Positions 7,792-16,657 of a stretch of 64,000 nt of DNA are shown here, one piece after another; within the stretch, counting starts at the first letter, position 1, and each line of letters opens with the position of its first letter. The stretch covers positions 683,726-747,725 of the forward strand of contig NZ_NKFP01000004.1 in NCBI RefSeq assembly GCF_002215035.1, written 5' to 3'. The translations under genes and the position numbers were made by a program. The DNA comes from Leptolyngbya ohadii IS1 (GTDB taxonomy: Bacteria > Cyanobacteriota > Cyanobacteriia > Elainellales > Elainellaceae). Below the pieces are notes generated by a model. The model did not search any database. It saw only the letters and a list, made by a program, of their open reading frames with translations, and was not told the DNA's origin.

Positions 7792-8889
7792 GTGGACGCG
7801 AAATTAATTCCCGATAGACCGATTGGTCTGGGAGGCTACCGAACCTTTTTGACCCTCTGTTCTGGACTCGGTGCTGCCGCACTAATTCTGGATAGCTTCG
7901 CAGGACGAGCATTTCTCTCACAGGAAAGCCTGATTCTGCCGCTGGTAGTTTCTTTGTTAGTGGCAGGTGCGCTGGGCTACTGGGCGGTGCCAATGCTGCG
8001 TGCCCTCAAAGCCGGACAGATTATTCGTCAGGAAGGTCCGCAGGCACATCTCAAGAAGGCAGGAACCCCCACAATGGGCGGTTTGTTCTTCATTCCGGCA
8101 GCGGTTCTGCTGGCTCTGATTTGGACAGGGTTTAACGCTAACGTCATGGCGGTTTCTGCGCTGACCCTTTCCTATGCGGCGATCGGCTGGTACGACGACT
8201 GGCAGATCCTCAGCAAGAAATCGAATAAAGGCATTTCCCCCCGCATGAAGCTGGCGCTGCAAGTTAGCTTTGGTGGGTTGTTTTGTCTCTGGGCAATGCT
8301 GACCCAATCGGCAACCATTTCAACCATCGCTTTACCGCTGGGCTGGACGCTGCCCCTGGGACTGCTGTTCTTCCCGCTTGCCTGGTTTGTGCTGGTAGCA
8401 GAAAGCAACGCTACGAACCTGACAGACGGATTAGACGGACTCGCAGGCGGCACGGGATCGATCGCCCTCTTGGGCTTGGCGGCTCTAATTACACCCAATT
8501 CTCCGGAACTGGCAACCTTTTGTGCCTGTCTAAGTGGCGGTTGTCTGGGCTTCCTGGTGCATAATCACCATCCGGCACGGGTGTTCATGGGCGACACGGG
8601 ATCGCTGGCACTGGGCGGCGCACTCGCAGCCGTAGCCATCCTGACGAATTCCCTCTTTGGTTTGTTCCTGCTTAGCGGCGTGTTTTTTGCTGAAACCCTC
8701 TCGGTGATCGCGCAGGTGTCCTACTACAAAGCCACGAAGGATGCGAATGGGATTGGTAAGCGTCTGCTAAAGATGTCTCCACTGCACCACCACTTCGAGC
8801 TTTCCGGCTGGACAGAGAATCAGGTCGTCGGGCGGTTTTATCTCGCGGGTGCGGGACTGGCGATCGTTTGTCTACTACTGCTGCAATAG
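7792..8889 (+). CDS. mraY: Phospho-N-acetylmuramoyl-pentapeptide transferase
   Basis: 365 residues with about ten transmembrane helices. MraY transfers phospho-MurNAc-pentapeptide from UDP to undecaprenyl phosphate, making lipid I on the inner face of the plasma membrane. Key motifs are AHLKKAGTPTMGG near residue 87, GWYDDW near 132 (the Asp pair), NLTDGLDGLAGG near 210 and FMGDTGSLALGG near 265; the HHHFEL motif is near 335. Three in-frame GTG codons lie at 7768, 7780 and 7792. The last gives VDAKL as in cyanobacterial homologues and has GGAG 12 bases upstream. It stands alone, away from the mur genes. Confidence 0.93.
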   Translation: MDAKLIPDRPIGLGGYRTFLTLCSGLGAAALILDSFAGRAFLSQESLILPLVVSLLVAGALGYWAVPMLRALKAGQIIRQEGPQAHLKKAGTPTMGGLFFIPAAVLLALIWTGFNANVMAVSALTLSYAAIGWYDDWQILSKKSNKGISPRMKLALQVSFGGLFCLWAMLTQSATISTIALPLGWTLPLGLLFFPLAWFVLVAESNATNLTDGLDGLAGGTGSIALLGLAALITPNSPELATFCACLSGGCLGFLVHNHHPARVFMGDTGSLALGGALAAVAILTNSLFGLFLLSGVFFAETLSVIAQVSYYKATKDANGIGKRLLKMSPLHHHFELSGWTENQVVGRFYLAGAGLAIVCLLLLQ

Positions 8890-9130
8890 AGCTGATTTGA
8901 ATCCTCAGAGTTTTCTTCAGTCCAGCTTCCTGATTTGGGGCTGGATTGTTTTTTGTGGGGCGATCGGACTGGTCAGAGTTGAGGATTTTTCAGCTGATCA
9001 AAGTTCCCTACCTGTGGCGGATTTAGGGGCAATGCCGGATTTTTATGACCTACACAAACTTGATGGATCAGTTGTGCAACATTCTTAGAAGATCACTTAG
9101 CAGATCAGTTGCACAGAGAACGATTGAACA

Positions 9131-9940
9131 ATGCCTAACGAACCTATCCAATCCGATCGCCAATCCGATCGCCAAGACCAACAAACAGAATGGGGCGGCT
9201 ACGATCCCGCTAAAGATGAACTCCGATCGCAGATCTGGACAGCCTTGAAACAGCAGGGAATCTGTCGGCGTGATCCCATTGGGCATATTCCGAACTTTCA
9301 AGGGGCGATCGAAGCGGCAGAACGATTAGCAACCCTTCCCGTTTGGCAGCAGGCGAAAGTAATTAAATGTAACCCAGACGCACCCCATATTCCCGTGAGG
9401 CTAAAGGCACTCCAGGAGGACAAACGGCTTTATATGGCAGTTCCACGCCTGACGAATCGCCGCTGTTTTGTGGAGCTTACGGCAGAGGCACTGGAGGCTA
9501 AAGGAATTGATTTGGCAGAGGTAGCGATCGCCCGCAATGCCCTGAGATGCGGCAGGTTTGTCAGCTTTGAGGAAATGGAGCCGATCGATCTGGTAACGGT
9601 GGGCTGTGTGGCGGTAGCACGATCGGGCGGACGCACGGGAAAGGGAGCAGGTTTTGCGGATCTGGAGCTGGCAATGCTGAAGCGGTTTGGCTTAGTGCAG
9701 GACAATACACCGATCGTGACAACAGTTCATTCGCTGCAAATTGTGCCGGACGATCGATTACCTATGCAGTCCCACGACTGGGCGGTTAACTGGATTGTGA
9801 CGCCCGACGAGGCGATCGAAACTCAGGTAGCTTTCCCCCGTCCATCCGGACTGATGTGGGAGCGAATTCGCCCGGAACAGTACAAAAAAATCCCCATCCT
9901 TCGGAAGCTTCGCGAAGAGGGGATCGACAATGAATCGTAA
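9131..9940 (+). CDS. 5-formyltetrahydrofolate cyclo-ligase-like protein
   Basis: 269 residues resembling the MTHFS/MTHFSD branch of the 5-formyl-THF cyclo-ligase fold. KDELRSQIWTALKQQG near residue 27 is the N-terminal helix. DAPHIPVRLKAL near 82, LVTVGCVAVARSGGRTGKGAGFADLE near 152-178 (quoted in parts in the family as the nucleotide loop) and a final WERIRPEQ follow. The glycine-rich GRTGKGAGFADLE loop is well kept. The N-terminus carries a short HIP1-derived repeat (QSDRQSDRQD). Activity on folate is not certain, because the family also has non-catalytic members. Confidence 0.75.
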   Translation: MPNEPIQSDRQSDRQDQQTEWGGYDPAKDELRSQIWTALKQQGICRRDPIGHIPNFQGAIEAAERLATLPVWQQAKVIKCNPDAPHIPVRLKALQEDKRLYMAVPRLTNRRCFVELTAEALEAKGIDLAEVAIARNALRCGRFVSFEEMEPIDLVTVGCVAVARSGGRTGKGAGFADLELAMLKRFGLVQDNTPIVTTVHSLQIVPDDRLPMQSHDWAVNWIVTPDEAIETQVAFPRPSGLMWERIRPEQYKKIPILRKLREEGIDNES

Positions 9941-9974
9941 TTTGCTTCAGTTTAGAAGCAGATTCGCTAGAAAA

Positions 9975-10742
9975 CTAGACCGTTTCCCGAACACGACCAA
10001 TTTCTTCCAGACGCGGCGCACTGAAGATTGCGTGATACACCCAGCCAGCAATCAATGCACCCACGATCGGAGCCAGCCAGAACAGCCACACCTGGCTAAA
10101 CAGTTCTGCACCCGCAAATAGAGCAACGCCCGTGCTACGAGCCGGATTTACAGAAGTATTGGTGATGGGAATGCTGATCAGGTGAATCAGCGTCAGGCAC
10201 AGACCGATCGCCACTGGAGCAAATCCCTGAGGTGCCCGCTCGTCCGTTACACCGAGAATGACCATCAGGAAGATGAAGGTCAATACGACTTCGGCAATCA
10301 GGCAGGCGAGGAAGCCATAGCCACCGGGAGAATGCTCTCCGAATCCATTCGTTGCCAGAGGATTAGACCCAGTGAGGGCAAATCCAGGGGCACCGCTGGC
10401 AATCAGGTAGATTAAGCCACCCGCCAGGATTCCACCCAGCACTTGAGCAACGATGTAGGGCAGCAGTTCAGAACCGGGGAAGCGCTTCCCTGCCCACAAG
10501 CCAAAAGAGACTGCCGGGTTGAGGTGACAGCCAGAAATATGACCGATCGCATAAGCCATGGTCAGCACAGTCAAACCAAAGGCGAGGGAAACGCCTACAA
10601 AGCCAATACCAAGGGGAAACTTCACACCGTTGCCCAGGTCGGCTCCCGTGAATGTTGCGGCGAAAACAGCACTGCCACAGCCGCCAAACACGAGCCAAAA
10701 AGTGCCCATGAATTCCGCAATACAGCGTTTTGCAAGTGTCAT
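9975..10742 (-). CDS. aqpZ: Aquaporin
   Basis: 255 residues, six transmembrane helices of the MIP family. Both NPA boxes are present: HLNPAVSFG near residue 75 and SVNPARSTG near 197. The N-terminal signature [18 protein letters not shown] is intact. The selectivity filter pattern (His before NTSVNPARS region, Arg in NPAR) is that of water-selective AqpZ rather than a glycerol facilitator. It passes water and perhaps small neutral solutes across the plasma membrane. It is a single gene, converging with the cyclo-ligase gene over a 34-bp spacer. Confidence 0.92.
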   Translation of the reverse strand: MTLAKRCIAEFMGTFWLVFGGCGSAVFAATFTGADLGNGVKFPLGIGFVGVSLAFGLTVLTMAYAIGHISGCHLNPAVSFGLWAGKRFPGSELLPYIVAQVLGGILAGGLIYLIASGAPGFALTGSNPLATNGFGEHSPGGYGFLACLIAEVVLTFIFLMVILGVTDERAPQGFAPVAIGLCLTLIHLISIPITNTSVNPARSTGVALFAGAELFSQVWLFWLAPIVGALIAGWVYHAIFSAPRLEEIGRVRETV

Positions 10743-11343
10743 TTAAAGTTCTCCGAAATCAAGAGCAGTATCGTTCTATGCATTGAACAAACCAACGGAA
10801 AAACGCGAATGACAAAAAATAAATTAATAACCCAAACAGCCTGAGTTGCTCACTCAAATGATTGTCCTTACGTGTCCAACCCGCCAGTGAGATCGGTATT
10901 TTCTTCAGACTAAGGATTAATATTACTCTATGCACAGAAGTTTAACTGAATCTGCTAGTTCAGGAAGGTTAAAAAATAAAAAAGCTCATCTTTCCCTATG
11001 TCTGAGCTGTCTCTAAAGCTATGTCTGAAGCTATGTTTGAATAATCTTTGCGGTAGGGCGATCGGCGTTAGAGATGAGGGTAGATTTCCCCTGGCTTTCC
11101 TGGGCGAAGGGTAGAACCGAGCGGATTGCAAACATCGCGTCGCTGCCCATCGTGCTGGACACAGAGCAACTCATCGGGGGCGCATTGATGCTACAGCTAT
11201 CTGCTACAGCTACAGCTGTTTGTTACAAATGCAAGTCGAAAGATAGTTTCCGGCTATTGCCCGTTTTACTTGTTAGGTGAAAATTTAAACTGAATGATGA
11301 GATCGCAGGATTTCTGTCGATCGTCCTTTCTGATGCAAGTCTG
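10743..11343. other. Intergenic region, no gene seen
   Basis: 600 bp between divergent aqpZ and the DUF4336 gene. It contains a short CTACAG direct repeat around 11190-11220 and A/T-rich stretches near 10910-10980 that could be promoters. No supported gene. Confidence 0.5.
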
Positions 11344-12567
11344 ATGCAAGAAGAGTTTATGTCGCAAGTCGCGCCGTCCAGCCCAATTCCGTCCGGTCAT
11401 CCCGCCGATCCTGCTGATTGGAAATGGCAGTTCTGGTGGACAGTGCCGCTTTATCCCTACAGTCGGCGGCGCACACTTCGCAAGGAAATTGTGAAGGACA
11501 CGATCTGGACGTTCGATCAGATTCAGGGAATTATCTACGTCACGGTTCCCATTCGGATGACGATTGTGCGGCTGGTGGCGGGAGGTTTGCTGGTCTATGC
11601 TCCGGTTGCGCCGACGCGGGAATGTATCCGGCTGGTGAAAGAACTGGAAGCACAGCACGGCGCAGTGAAATATATTGTGCTGCCCACGGTTTCTGGGCTG
11701 GAACACAAGGTCTTTGTGGGTCCGTTCGCCCGTTACTTCCCAGATGCCCAGGTCTACGTCCCGCCGAATCAGTGGAGCTTTCCGGTGAATCTGCCTCTGA
11801 GCTGGCTGGGTTTTCCTGCCAAGCGCACCCGGATTCTCTCTGCAAATCCCGCAGAAGTCCCCTTTGCCGATGAGTTTGACTATGCCCTGCTCCATGTGCC
11901 GCTGAAGGGAGGACGATCGTTTGGCGAAGTGGGTCTATTACACCGAGCCTCAAAAACTCTTTTGGTCGCTGATTCTGTTCTGTCGATTCCCAACGATCCG
12001 CCGGATGTGGTTCAGCTTGATCCCTATCCACTGCTGTTTCACGCCAGGGACAACGCCTCTGATCGCGTCACGGACAGCGAAGCCACAAGACGAAAGGGCT
12101 GGCATCGGGTTTGTCTGTTTGCCTTCTACTTTCGCCCCAGTGCCATGAAACCCGTTCCCCTCGGTAAAGCATGGCAGGAGTCGCGGCAGGCGGAGGATCG
12201 ATCGCGCAAGGCACTGTTTGGACTCTTTCCGTTCGCTTGGAAGCCGGACTGGGAGAAATCCTTTGAGGCATTGCGGGGCGAAGGTCGGCTATTTGTCGCG
12301 CCGATTCTGCAAACCCTGATCCTGAACCGTGCCCCTCAAGAAACCCTCGCCTGGGCAGACCAGATTGCCCAATGGGACTTTCAGCAAATCATTCCCTGTC
12401 ATTTCGACGCGCCGATCGCTGCCACTCCCCAGGAATTCCGGCAGGCGTTTGCCTTTCTCGATCCCCAAGCTCATCAAGGGGGACTGCTACCAGAGGATTT
12501 TGAGTTTCTGAAGGAGATAGAGGAAGGACTGGTACAGCGAGGGATTACGCCCCCAGCAAAAGTCTAA
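11344..12567 (+). CDS. DUF4336 domain protein
   Basis: 407 residues. The central part runs through TIVRLVAGGLLVYAPVAPT, IKYIVLPTVSGLEHKVFVGPF (split by the reader) and FDYALLHVPLKGGRSFGEVGLLH, then LLVADSVLSIP. This is a degenerate metallo-beta-lactamase-like scaffold typical of DUF4336. The usual zinc HxHxDH motif is absent, although an isolated GLEHK histidine remains. Function unknown. The start is the ATG at 11344; the Met five codons later (MSQVAP) is a real alternative. A small gene follows 12 bp downstream, suggesting an operon. Confidence 0.75.
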   Translation: MQEEFMSQVAPSSPIPSGHPADPADWKWQFWWTVPLYPYSRRRTLRKEIVKDTIWTFDQIQGIIYVTVPIRMTIVRLVAGGLLVYAPVAPTRECIRLVKELEAQHGAVKYIVLPTVSGLEHKVFVGPFARYFPDAQVYVPPNQWSFPVNLPLSWLGFPAKRTRILSANPAEVPFADEFDYALLHVPLKGGRSFGEVGLLHRASKTLLVADSVLSIPNDPPDVVQLDPYPLLFHARDNASDRVTDSEATRRKGWHRVCLFAFYFRPSAMKPVPLGKAWQESRQAEDRSRKALFGLFPFAWKPDWEKSFEALRGEGRLFVAPILQTLILNRAPQETLAWADQIAQWDFQQIIPCHFDAPIAATPQEFRQAFAFLDPQAHQGGLLPEDFEFLKEIEEGLVQRGITPPAKV

Positions 12568-12579
12568 GTCTTGAAGAAG

Positions 12580-12957
12580 ATGGAACGATATCAAATTCGC
12601 TTTTTTTACGACTGGGGATGCGGGTGGCCTTTCTGGAGCGGCAATGATGCGGCGACAGTAAAGTTTCCTGAGTACTGCATCGACCCTAAGAAATTGGGTT
12701 TGAGCGAGAAAACCTGTGAAAGAATTGACGCTCTGGGTGTCTGGCACGATACAGCACTGAACTGGAATTATCCCCCCGATCCAAGTCCCTGGCGACAGGA
12801 AGAGTGCGATCGATTTAATGCGGCTGTGGATGATTTGGTGGAGACCATTCGCGCTGAATTGGGTGAGGAATACGAATTGCTCGATCAGCAGAGTCGGTTT
12901 CAGGAAGATCCGGATCTCGATCGATATTTGGCAGATCCCCAGAATTTTCGTCGTTGA
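12580..12957 (+). CDS. Conserved hypothetical protein
   Basis: 125 residues, not recognised. It is rich in Trp and acidic residues: YDWGCGWPFWSGND near the start, ALNWNYPPDPSPW in the middle and an acidic helical C-terminus (DLDRYLADP). No signal peptide or membrane segment, so a soluble cytoplasmic protein is likely. It starts 12 bp after the DUF4336 stop, preceded by GAAGAAG, and the two genes are probably co-expressed. Confidence 0.6.
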   Translation: MERYQIRFFYDWGCGWPFWSGNDAATVKFPEYCIDPKKLGLSEKTCERIDALGVWHDTALNWNYPPDPSPWRQEECDRFNAAVDDLVETIRAELGEEYELLDQQSRFQEDPDLDRYLADPQNFRR

Positions 12958-12977
12958 TTGATGTTGCTCGCTACAGG

Positions 12978-14639
12978 TCAGATGACGGGCAGGAGGAGTT
13001 GCGATCGCTCCTCAATATCACTCCTCACCGTAATCGTAATCACCTTTGCCTCTAGTAATTGACTGTCCTGGGGCAGGCTACCTGTGCCAGAATTCATAGC
13101 GTAGGCGGGAAAGCAGGCTCCGCTGATACTGAGTCTGAGGGAATGTCCAGCGGCAATCCGGGCACAAAGGGGCTGAAGGATTATGCGGTAGGGATCGCCA
13201 GCGGCAGGCTCAGAGGAGGAAATTCGCAGATAGCCTTGAGTCAGGTTAAAGGCAGCGCCATTCGGTTTGACTTCCGAAAGGACGGCACAGAGATCGAAGC
13301 TGGGGGCATCGGCGAGCGCCTGTAGCTCGACCACAATTTCCCCAGCAAAGTGAAGATCTGCGGTCAACGGATCGGTAGTGTAGGTCAGTACATCCGATCG
13401 TCCATCAATTGCGCTACGGTCGAAGCATCCAGCGGGATAGGCAGAATGTCCGCCGAGGGAGGGAACAGGTCGCCAGGGATCGTGAACCACTGTATCGGGA
13501 AGGGGGGAATTGGGAGAATCGATCGTCAACCTACCCTCCTGCTCACTCATCGCCCCTAATCCGGTTGTTTCTAGATAAAACTTTTGGGGGACGGGATTCG
13601 GGAAGGCATTAAATTTTCGCCATTCGTTGCTGCCTAGCTCAAACCAGGCGATCGGCGGTTCTTCCAGCAGTCCGGTATCGATGCCTTTGAGAAAATGATC
13701 GAACCAGCGAATTTGCAGACGATCGATCGGGCTATGGGCGGCTTCACCGAAATCGACGGCTCCCACTTTGCGGCTCCAGGGAAGGTGTGCCCAGGGTCCA
13801 ATGATGAGGTGTTGGGAAGAATTGGTTTGCTGAGTCATGGTCTGATACAGCTTGACCGTGCCGCGCAGATGGGTATCGTACGCGCCTCCAATGTGGAGCA
13901 TCGGCAAATCGACCTCCTGGAGACAATAGCAGGGCGATCGCTGCTGCCAGTAGTCCGCCTGGGGATCGGATTCTTTTAGCCAGGGGTGATAGTGACAGTC
14001 GGGCGCAAGTTCTTCCAGCAAAGGCGATCGGGGATTGACCGCATCAGTCAGGGGCAAATTTCGGGCAGTGCTGTAAAGCGTCTGGTATGCCTCCGTCTTG
14101 CCCTGTCGCCGCACCGTTTCCGAGGCGAGCTGAATCCCCCAGCCCAGATTAAGCTGATAGCAGAATGCGCCTCCCTCATACGCCCAGTCTTCGTAAAGGT
14201 CATAGGCTGCCATCGCCGGACAGATGGTTTTCAGAGCGGGGGGACACTTCGCTGCGGCAAAAAGCTGGGTCATCCCCTGATAGGAAAAGCCATACATTCC
14301 CACCTGTCCTGTACTCTGGGGTATGCCTGCTGCCCACTGCACCGCCTCATAGCCGTCGGCAATCTCATTCACAAACAGGTCAAACTCCCCCTCCGAAGAG
14401 CCGCGCCCCCGCACATCCTGAATCACCACAATATAGCCCTGCGCTGCATACCAGGACGGATGAGCATAAACCACCGTAGAAGCGATCGATCGTCCGTAGG
14501 GCTGGCGCATCAGCAGCACCGGGAAGGACTCGCGACTGTCGGGGGAATTGCTGTCGGGATAATAGACATCTGCATCGAGCCTGACCCCATCGGACGTGGT
14601 CATCGATAGGGTTTGTTTGGGACACACCGAATAAAGCAT
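12978..14639 (-). CDS. CocE/NonD family hydrolase
   Basis: 553 residues. The N-terminal alpha/beta-hydrolase domain has DVRGRGSSEGEF near residue 75, the nucleophile elbow GFSYQG with Ser119, the acid in GGAYDTH near 255 and the His in GPWAHLPW near 287. The C-terminal third is the jelly-roll domain of X-Pro dipeptidyl peptidase and cocaine esterase (S15) enzymes. It should cleave an ester or amide of a small substrate; the natural substrate is unknown. It is the last gene of a minus-strand cluster, 23 bp after the cupin gene, and has no signal peptide. Confidence 0.85.
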   Translation of the reverse strand: MLYSVCPKQTLSMTTSDGVRLDADVYYPDSNSPDSRESFPVLLMRQPYGRSIASTVVYAHPSWYAAQGYIVVIQDVRGRGSSEGEFDLFVNEIADGYEAVQWAAGIPQSTGQVGMYGFSYQGMTQLFAAAKCPPALKTICPAMAAYDLYEDWAYEGGAFCYQLNLGWGIQLASETVRRQGKTEAYQTLYSTARNLPLTDAVNPRSPLLEELAPDCHYHPWLKESDPQADYWQQRSPCYCLQEVDLPMLHIGGAYDTHLRGTVKLYQTMTQQTNSSQHLIIGPWAHLPWSRKVGAVDFGEAAHSPIDRLQIRWFDHFLKGIDTGLLEEPPIAWFELGSNEWRKFNAFPNPVPQKFYLETTGLGAMSEQEGRLTIDSPNSPLPDTVVHDPWRPVPSLGGHSAYPAGCFDRSAIDGRSDVLTYTTDPLTADLHFAGEIVVELQALADAPSFDLCAVLSEVKPNGAAFNLTQGYLRISSSEPAAGDPYRIILQPLCARIAAGHSLRLSISGACFPAYAMNSGTGSLPQDSQLLEAKVITITVRSDIEERSQLLLPVI

Positions 14640-14662
14640 TGAACTCGTTCGCTATCCTTTCT

Positions 14663-15115
14663 CTAACCTTTCACCAGCGCATCAGACCGCCGCAGTACTG
14701 CCATATCCTGGTCGTCTAGTTCAACCGGAGTTCCGCTGCGAATTAGCTCTGCAAAATCCTCGTTGGGAACCATAATACAGAGAGCATAGAGCCGATCGCT
14801 TCCCGTATTCTCAATCACATGGGTTCCGGTGGCTGGCACGAGGAGACTATCGCCTGCCTGAATCGGAACCGCTTTGCCGTCGCAGGTTGCTACACCCTCG
14901 CCCTTCAGTACAAAGAACATTTCTACCGCAAGCTGATGGCGATTTGGCGGCGTTTTTCCTCCCACATCAAAGATTTCGACGCAGTAGGTCAGAGACATAT
15001 TGGCACTAGAGGGATCAAAGACGATCGCCAGCCGATTGGTGTCCTGGGGACTAATGCGATATGCCTGATAGTCCTTCGGCGTTTTGATAACCGGAATAAT
15101 GCAGGAAGCGTCCAT
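14663..15115 (-). CDS. Cupin domain protein
   Basis: 150 residues. The cupin 1 motif is degenerate (HQLAVEMFFVLKGEG, with one His and one Glu) and cupin 2 reads PATGTHVIENTG with one His. IQAGDSLLVPA precedes the second motif. The metal set is therefore incomplete but plausible. Single-cupin proteins bind small acids or act as isomerases and dioxygenases; no substrate can be named. It sits between the isochorismatase-like and CocE-type genes in the same orientation and probably works in the same pathway. Confidence 0.8.
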   Translation of the reverse strand: MDASCIIPVIKTPKDYQAYRISPQDTNRLAIVFDPSSANMSLTYCVEIFDVGGKTPPNRHQLAVEMFFVLKGEGVATCDGKAVPIQAGDSLLVPATGTHVIENTGSDRLYALCIMVPNEDFAELIRSGTPVELDDQDMAVLRRSDALVKG

Positions 15116-15247
15116 AGGCGATTGACCCCTTTAGGGGACTGCGAAGCATACGGGAAAATGGAAAACAGACATTCAGCAATTTTGATCCAGTGATTAAGTG
15201 CAATTAAAGCGCACAAATCCAGATGCGCGCAGCCGCCATGTCAGGCA

Positions 15248-16012
15248 TCAGAGGGTTTTCAGCAACGCTGTAGAGTCCGCCACAAAACCAAAGCACTGGT
15301 TAACGTTGTACAGTGTGGCGCTCAGACAGTAGTCCGGCGAGGTAGTAGCGGTACAGTCGCGCAGCAAAATACAGTCGTAGCCCAGGAAATTCGCATCCAG
15401 CAGGGTAGCAAAAACGCACTGATCGGCATTGACACCGCTGAAGAATAGCGTAGTCCTGCCCAGGTTTCGCAGAATGCTGTCAAGGGGCGTATCCCAGAAG
15501 CCACTCATCCGGTATTTATCCACCCAAATATCGTTTGGTTCCTGGATCAGTTCCTCCACGACGGCTGCCGCCCAGCTTCCTTTCTGCAAAACAGGCGTAC
15601 CGTTCTTGGGCAAACTATCCCCCAGCCCCACCCCCTCACCCGTGGGGTTATAAACATGGCGCAGTCCGGCACTGATGTTGAGCAAATCGGGACGGTTGCC
15701 CCAGTTGAGCCAGACGATCGGCACATCCGCCTGCCGCAGTTCCGGAATTAGAGACTTCAGCGGCGCGATCGGTTCACGAGCAGGGGTAACATCCACCCCA
15801 ATATGCGCCAGCCAGCCGTCCGGGTGGCAAAAGTCGTTCTGCATATCCACCACAATCAAGGCAGCTTTTGCCAGATCCAGTCGCAGGGTTTTGCTGTCGG
15901 TCGGCAGCTCGATCGGGCGAGGGGAAATGGGCGGACGGGTAATATCTGCTACCTGTGCATCCACTGCCCAGGCATTCGGCGGCACACCCAGCGATCGAAG
16001 GGAACGGTTCAT
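15248..16012 (-). CDS. Isochorismatase-like cysteine hydrolase
   Basis: 254 residues. The triad of the family is intact: Asp56 in VVDMQNDF, Lys166 in VDKYRMSGF, and Cys199 in GVNADQCV, preceded by the cis-peptide region. Such enzymes (RutB, nicotinamidase, N-carbamoylsarcosine amidase) hydrolyse small amides. The first 45 residues form an extra N-terminal arm seen in the RutB/peroxyureidoacrylate type. It leads a cluster with a cupin and a CocE-type hydrolase, which suggests breakdown of an amide or ester compound. Confidence 0.85.
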   Translation of the reverse strand: MNRSLRSLGVPPNAWAVDAQVADITRPPISPRPIELPTDSKTLRLDLAKAALIVVDMQNDFCHPDGWLAHIGVDVTPAREPIAPLKSLIPELRQADVPIVWLNWGNRPDLLNISAGLRHVYNPTGEGVGLGDSLPKNGTPVLQKGSWAAAVVEELIQEPNDIWVDKYRMSGFWDTPLDSILRNLGRTTLFFSGVNADQCVFATLLDANFLGYDCILLRDCTATTSPDYCLSATLYNVNQCFGFVADSTALLKTL

Positions 16013-16657
16013 AGGCAGGGAAGGGGTAACACCTCAAATCTTATGCTGTCGTAATCGAAATGAGGCGATCGATTCCGTAGCATTGAGTACAAAACTAGAG
16101 GGAGTACAAGATTATAGAGAGTACAAAACCACAAGTACAAGCCTACTGGGGAAAAATCGAGCGATCGATTTCACTGGATTATTCTCTGAAATTTGACAGA
16201 ACCATGCGAAAAATTTTTTACATTGCAGCAGCCGAACCAGTTCTCAAACTGTCCTCTGCGATTTTGAAAAATCCTGGGCAGCATGACCAATGACTTGGCT
16301 AGATTCTCTACCCTCCCCCAGCCGGACGACCCTCCAACCGGGTTAGCCCGATCGCCGCTCTGTCCTATCCTCCACTCTGCAACAAGGAGGGCAAAGCATC
16401 CGGAGAGCGATCGCCGCAGGATAAAACCTATTCGTCCCAACCTGTCGTGAATCCGGAAACCACTTAAAAAACTGACCCCAAAAAATCAGCGAGAACCGGA
16501 CTTTCTCGAACTTTGGATGTAGACATCGGCAATTCAGCAGAAACATCTCAGGCGGTTTTTAGTTCTAAGAAGAAGAGTCGTGCATCTCGAAATCCTGGAA
16601 CTTTAGTTTTGCCCGATCTGCGATGTTGTCGTTGTGCATCACCCTGCAAGCCAAGCC
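16013..16657. other. Divergent intergenic region
   Basis: About 640 bp between the isochorismatase-like gene (minus) and hetZ (plus). There are direct repeats of GAGTACAA around 16086-16135 (GAGTACAAAAC, GAGTACAAGA, GAGTACAAAACC, AAGTACAAG). No gene is supported. It likely holds the hetZ promoter. Confidence 0.5.

Noticed and set aside
16171-16546. Minus-strand open frames upstream of hetZ
   Set aside because: No motif, signal peptide or ribosome binding site; likely chance frames in the promoter region.
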